This document shows positions 18,894 to 20,259 of a stretch of 20,259 nucleotides of DNA, piece by piece. Where the stretch lies: positions 84,327-104,585 of the forward strand of contig AVPN01000079.1 in NCBI GenBank assembly GCA_000695325.1, written 5' to 3'. The notes below the pieces were generated by a model. It was not told the origin of the DNA. It searched no databases and saw only the letters and a list, made by a program, of their open reading frames with translations. The translations under genes and the position numbers were made by a program. Source of the stretch: Pleurobrachia bachei. Taxonomy: Eukaryota; Ctenophora; Tentaculata; Cydippida; Pleurobrachiidae. Numbering within the stretch: the stretch's first letter is position 1; each line of letters opens with the position of its first letter.

Positions 18894-18943
18894 TCGGTGA
18901 CCCTGAACCGTTTGTGTCGAGCTTTATTTATATGATTTTAGTT
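18894..18943. other. Fourth non-reversed complement block, between endonuclease and RT
   Basis: As written it contains TGA and TAG stops and a T-rich run. Complemented in place it reads HWDLANTARNKYTKI and joins KNW-type downstream residues (QSKVKNWRIWAEDL) in the same frame, a normal pre-RT linker. The edges are uncertain by a few bases. Confidence 0.82.
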
Positions 18944-20259
18944 TTTGCAATCAAAAGTCAAAAACTGGAGAATATGGGCTGAAGATCTAGACTCCTACTC
19001 GGATGCCCAAAAAGTCAGCCAAGTACTCAAACACAGCAAGACTACAATCTGAACTGCATATTTGACCCAAATGGCGAACTATCGCAATCCCCCAAAGAAA
19101 CTCTACAGATAATGGCAAATGTCCACTTTGGAGAAGACCACTCAACTCGACCCTCCCTAAAGGGCAAAACGGAAGCCCCAAATGGTGAGTGGTCAGACGA
19201 GAAAACATTCTCAAAAACACGCATCGCGAAGGCACTGAAAGAATTCAAACCCCTAACAGCTGCCGGGCCAGATGGAATCAGGCCCATCATGATGCAAAAA
19301 ATAACAGACATCATTGCTGAACCATTCGCAAAAATAGCAACGGCTTCATACAATCTAGGGATAACCCCTAAATCATGGCAGGAAGCAGAAGCGATATACC
19401 TGCCCAAGCCAGGAAAGGATGACTACCGTATGCCCAAATCATACCGAACAATAACCCTGGCATCTAATCTCCACAAACTCATGGAACGATTAATTCTATG
19501 GCACATTGAAGTAGACCAAAAAGTACACAAAAAACTAAACAAGTCGCAATATGGATTCAGAAGAGGTGTTTCAACAGAAACAGCCCTCCATAAAGTAGTA
19601 CGAAAACTAGAAGGCACCCTCATGCACAAAGGCATAGCCCTGGGAACATTCCTAGACATCGAGGGAGCCTTCGATAACGTGGCATTCCAAGCTATGGAAA
19701 GAGCCCTTCATGCAAAACTACGAGACAAAAGAACCGCGATCTGGATCACCTACATGATCTCAAACCGTGAAATAACCACGAACCTAATGGAGGAGTCCCT
19801 TACCATAAGAGCAACTAGGGGTTGCCCACAAGGAGGAATACTATCCCCATTCCTATGGAACCTGGTAATGGACGACCTTCTAAACCATAGCAAAAAGAGC
19901 ATACCAGGCGACCTACAGGGTTTCGCGGACGACTTAAGCCATATAGTAGCAACCACAATGCCCGCTGGCAGAAATGGACCCTCTGAGGACGTACTCCCTC
20001 TAAGGGACGCGACCCAAAAGGGGCTAAATGCCATAAACGCATGGTGTAAGACAGTAGGGCTCAAACTAAGTGCATTAAAATCGCACGTAGTCATATTCAC
20101 CCACCGTAAAAACGTAAAAATTGGAAACCCGATCAAAATACAGGGTAACCCAATCGAAGTGGTCGAATCCACAAAGTTTCTAGGGATTACCCTGGACAGC
20201 AAACTGAACTGGAACGAACACGTAACCAAACAAATAAAAAAAGCAAAAAACATATTAAT

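Larger units (their letters stand above)
17805..20259 (+). mobile_element. Non-LTR retrotransposon, endonuclease + reverse transcriptase, damaged, right end off window
   Basis: The frame from 17805 starts without an ATG and runs through an AP-endonuclease domain (RVTQINLHKSHEAW, ILAQEPPIIG, TDTNAHNSSWG) and a linker. The RT domain has AAGPDGIRPIM, YLPKPGKDDYRMPKSYRTI, GTFLDIEGAFDN, GCPQGGILSPFLWNLVMDD, the catalytic GFADDLSHIV and KFLGITLDSKLNW. This order is that of Jockey/R1-type LINE ORF2, which nicks target DNA and reverse-transcribes its own RNA there. Lesions are a TAA at 18402-18404 and a frameshift near 19046 (frame 0 meets TGA at 19050-19052 while the good frame resumes at 19049). 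Two non-reversed complement blocks (18264-18313 and 18894-18943) add further breaks. An open stretch at 17697-17801 in the same frame, closed by TAG at 17802-17804, may be the end of an upstream ORF. Confidence 0.9.

Noticed and set aside
18568-20253. Minus-strand frames over the retroelement
   Set aside because: They are antisense shadows. The plus strand carries the ordered endonuclease and RT motifs.

Overview
The window looks like nuclear DNA from an intron-rich invertebrate animal. Two conserved metazoan genes are split into many short exons with GT..AG boundaries, introns and flanks carry long GA/CT microsatellites and minisatellites, and an endonuclease/reverse-transcriptase retroelement lies at the right end. 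I cannot name the species. A marine invertebrate is a guess from the general style, not a measurement.

Layout. (1) 81-3850, plus strand: the 3' part of a La-related protein 4 (LARP4/4B)-like gene. Six exons join in frame to 958 codons plus stop. They carry the end of the RRM, an RGG/proline-rich linker, 43 near-identical 21-bp repeats encoding DRGERTS, a conserved SFPPL-type motif and an acidic tail. (2) 4109-6215: a tandem duplicate of the 3' half of that gene, starting inside the 21-bp repeat array and ending in the 3' flank. (3) 6234-9980: gene-poor DNA with a hairpin, a short pogo/Tigger-like MITE, a 1.5-kb 22-bp minisatellite and a 230-bp foldback element. (4) 9985-14968, minus strand: a PDE1-type (Ca2+/calmodulin-dependent) cyclic nucleotide phosphodiesterase gene. 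Eleven exons assemble to a 483-codon frame. A 1128-bp tandem duplication (copies apparently identical) adds a second set of three catalytic-domain/C-terminal exons. (5) About 15000-17690: intronic or upstream DNA with no convincing exon. (6) 17805-20259, plus strand: a non-LTR retrotransposon with AP-endonuclease and reverse transcriptase domains, damaged by a stop and a frameshift and running off the window. The two host genes converge (LARP4 rightward, PDE1 leftward) on the minisatellite-rich interval.

The most striking observation is not a gene. At four places (5652-5701, 6184-6233, about 18264-18313 and about 18894-18943) a stretch of about 50 bp reads as the base-by-base COMPLEMENT of the expected sequence WITHOUT being reversed. 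Two are proven by alignment to the other tandem copy (50/50 and 32/32 comparable positions). Two are shown because complementing the block in place restores a continuous endonuclease/RT reading frame. A genomic inversion gives the reverse complement, so ordinary rearrangement does not explain this. A sequence-processing artefact or deliberate edit is the leading explanation. If it were reproduced in independent raw reads it would be without known precedent.
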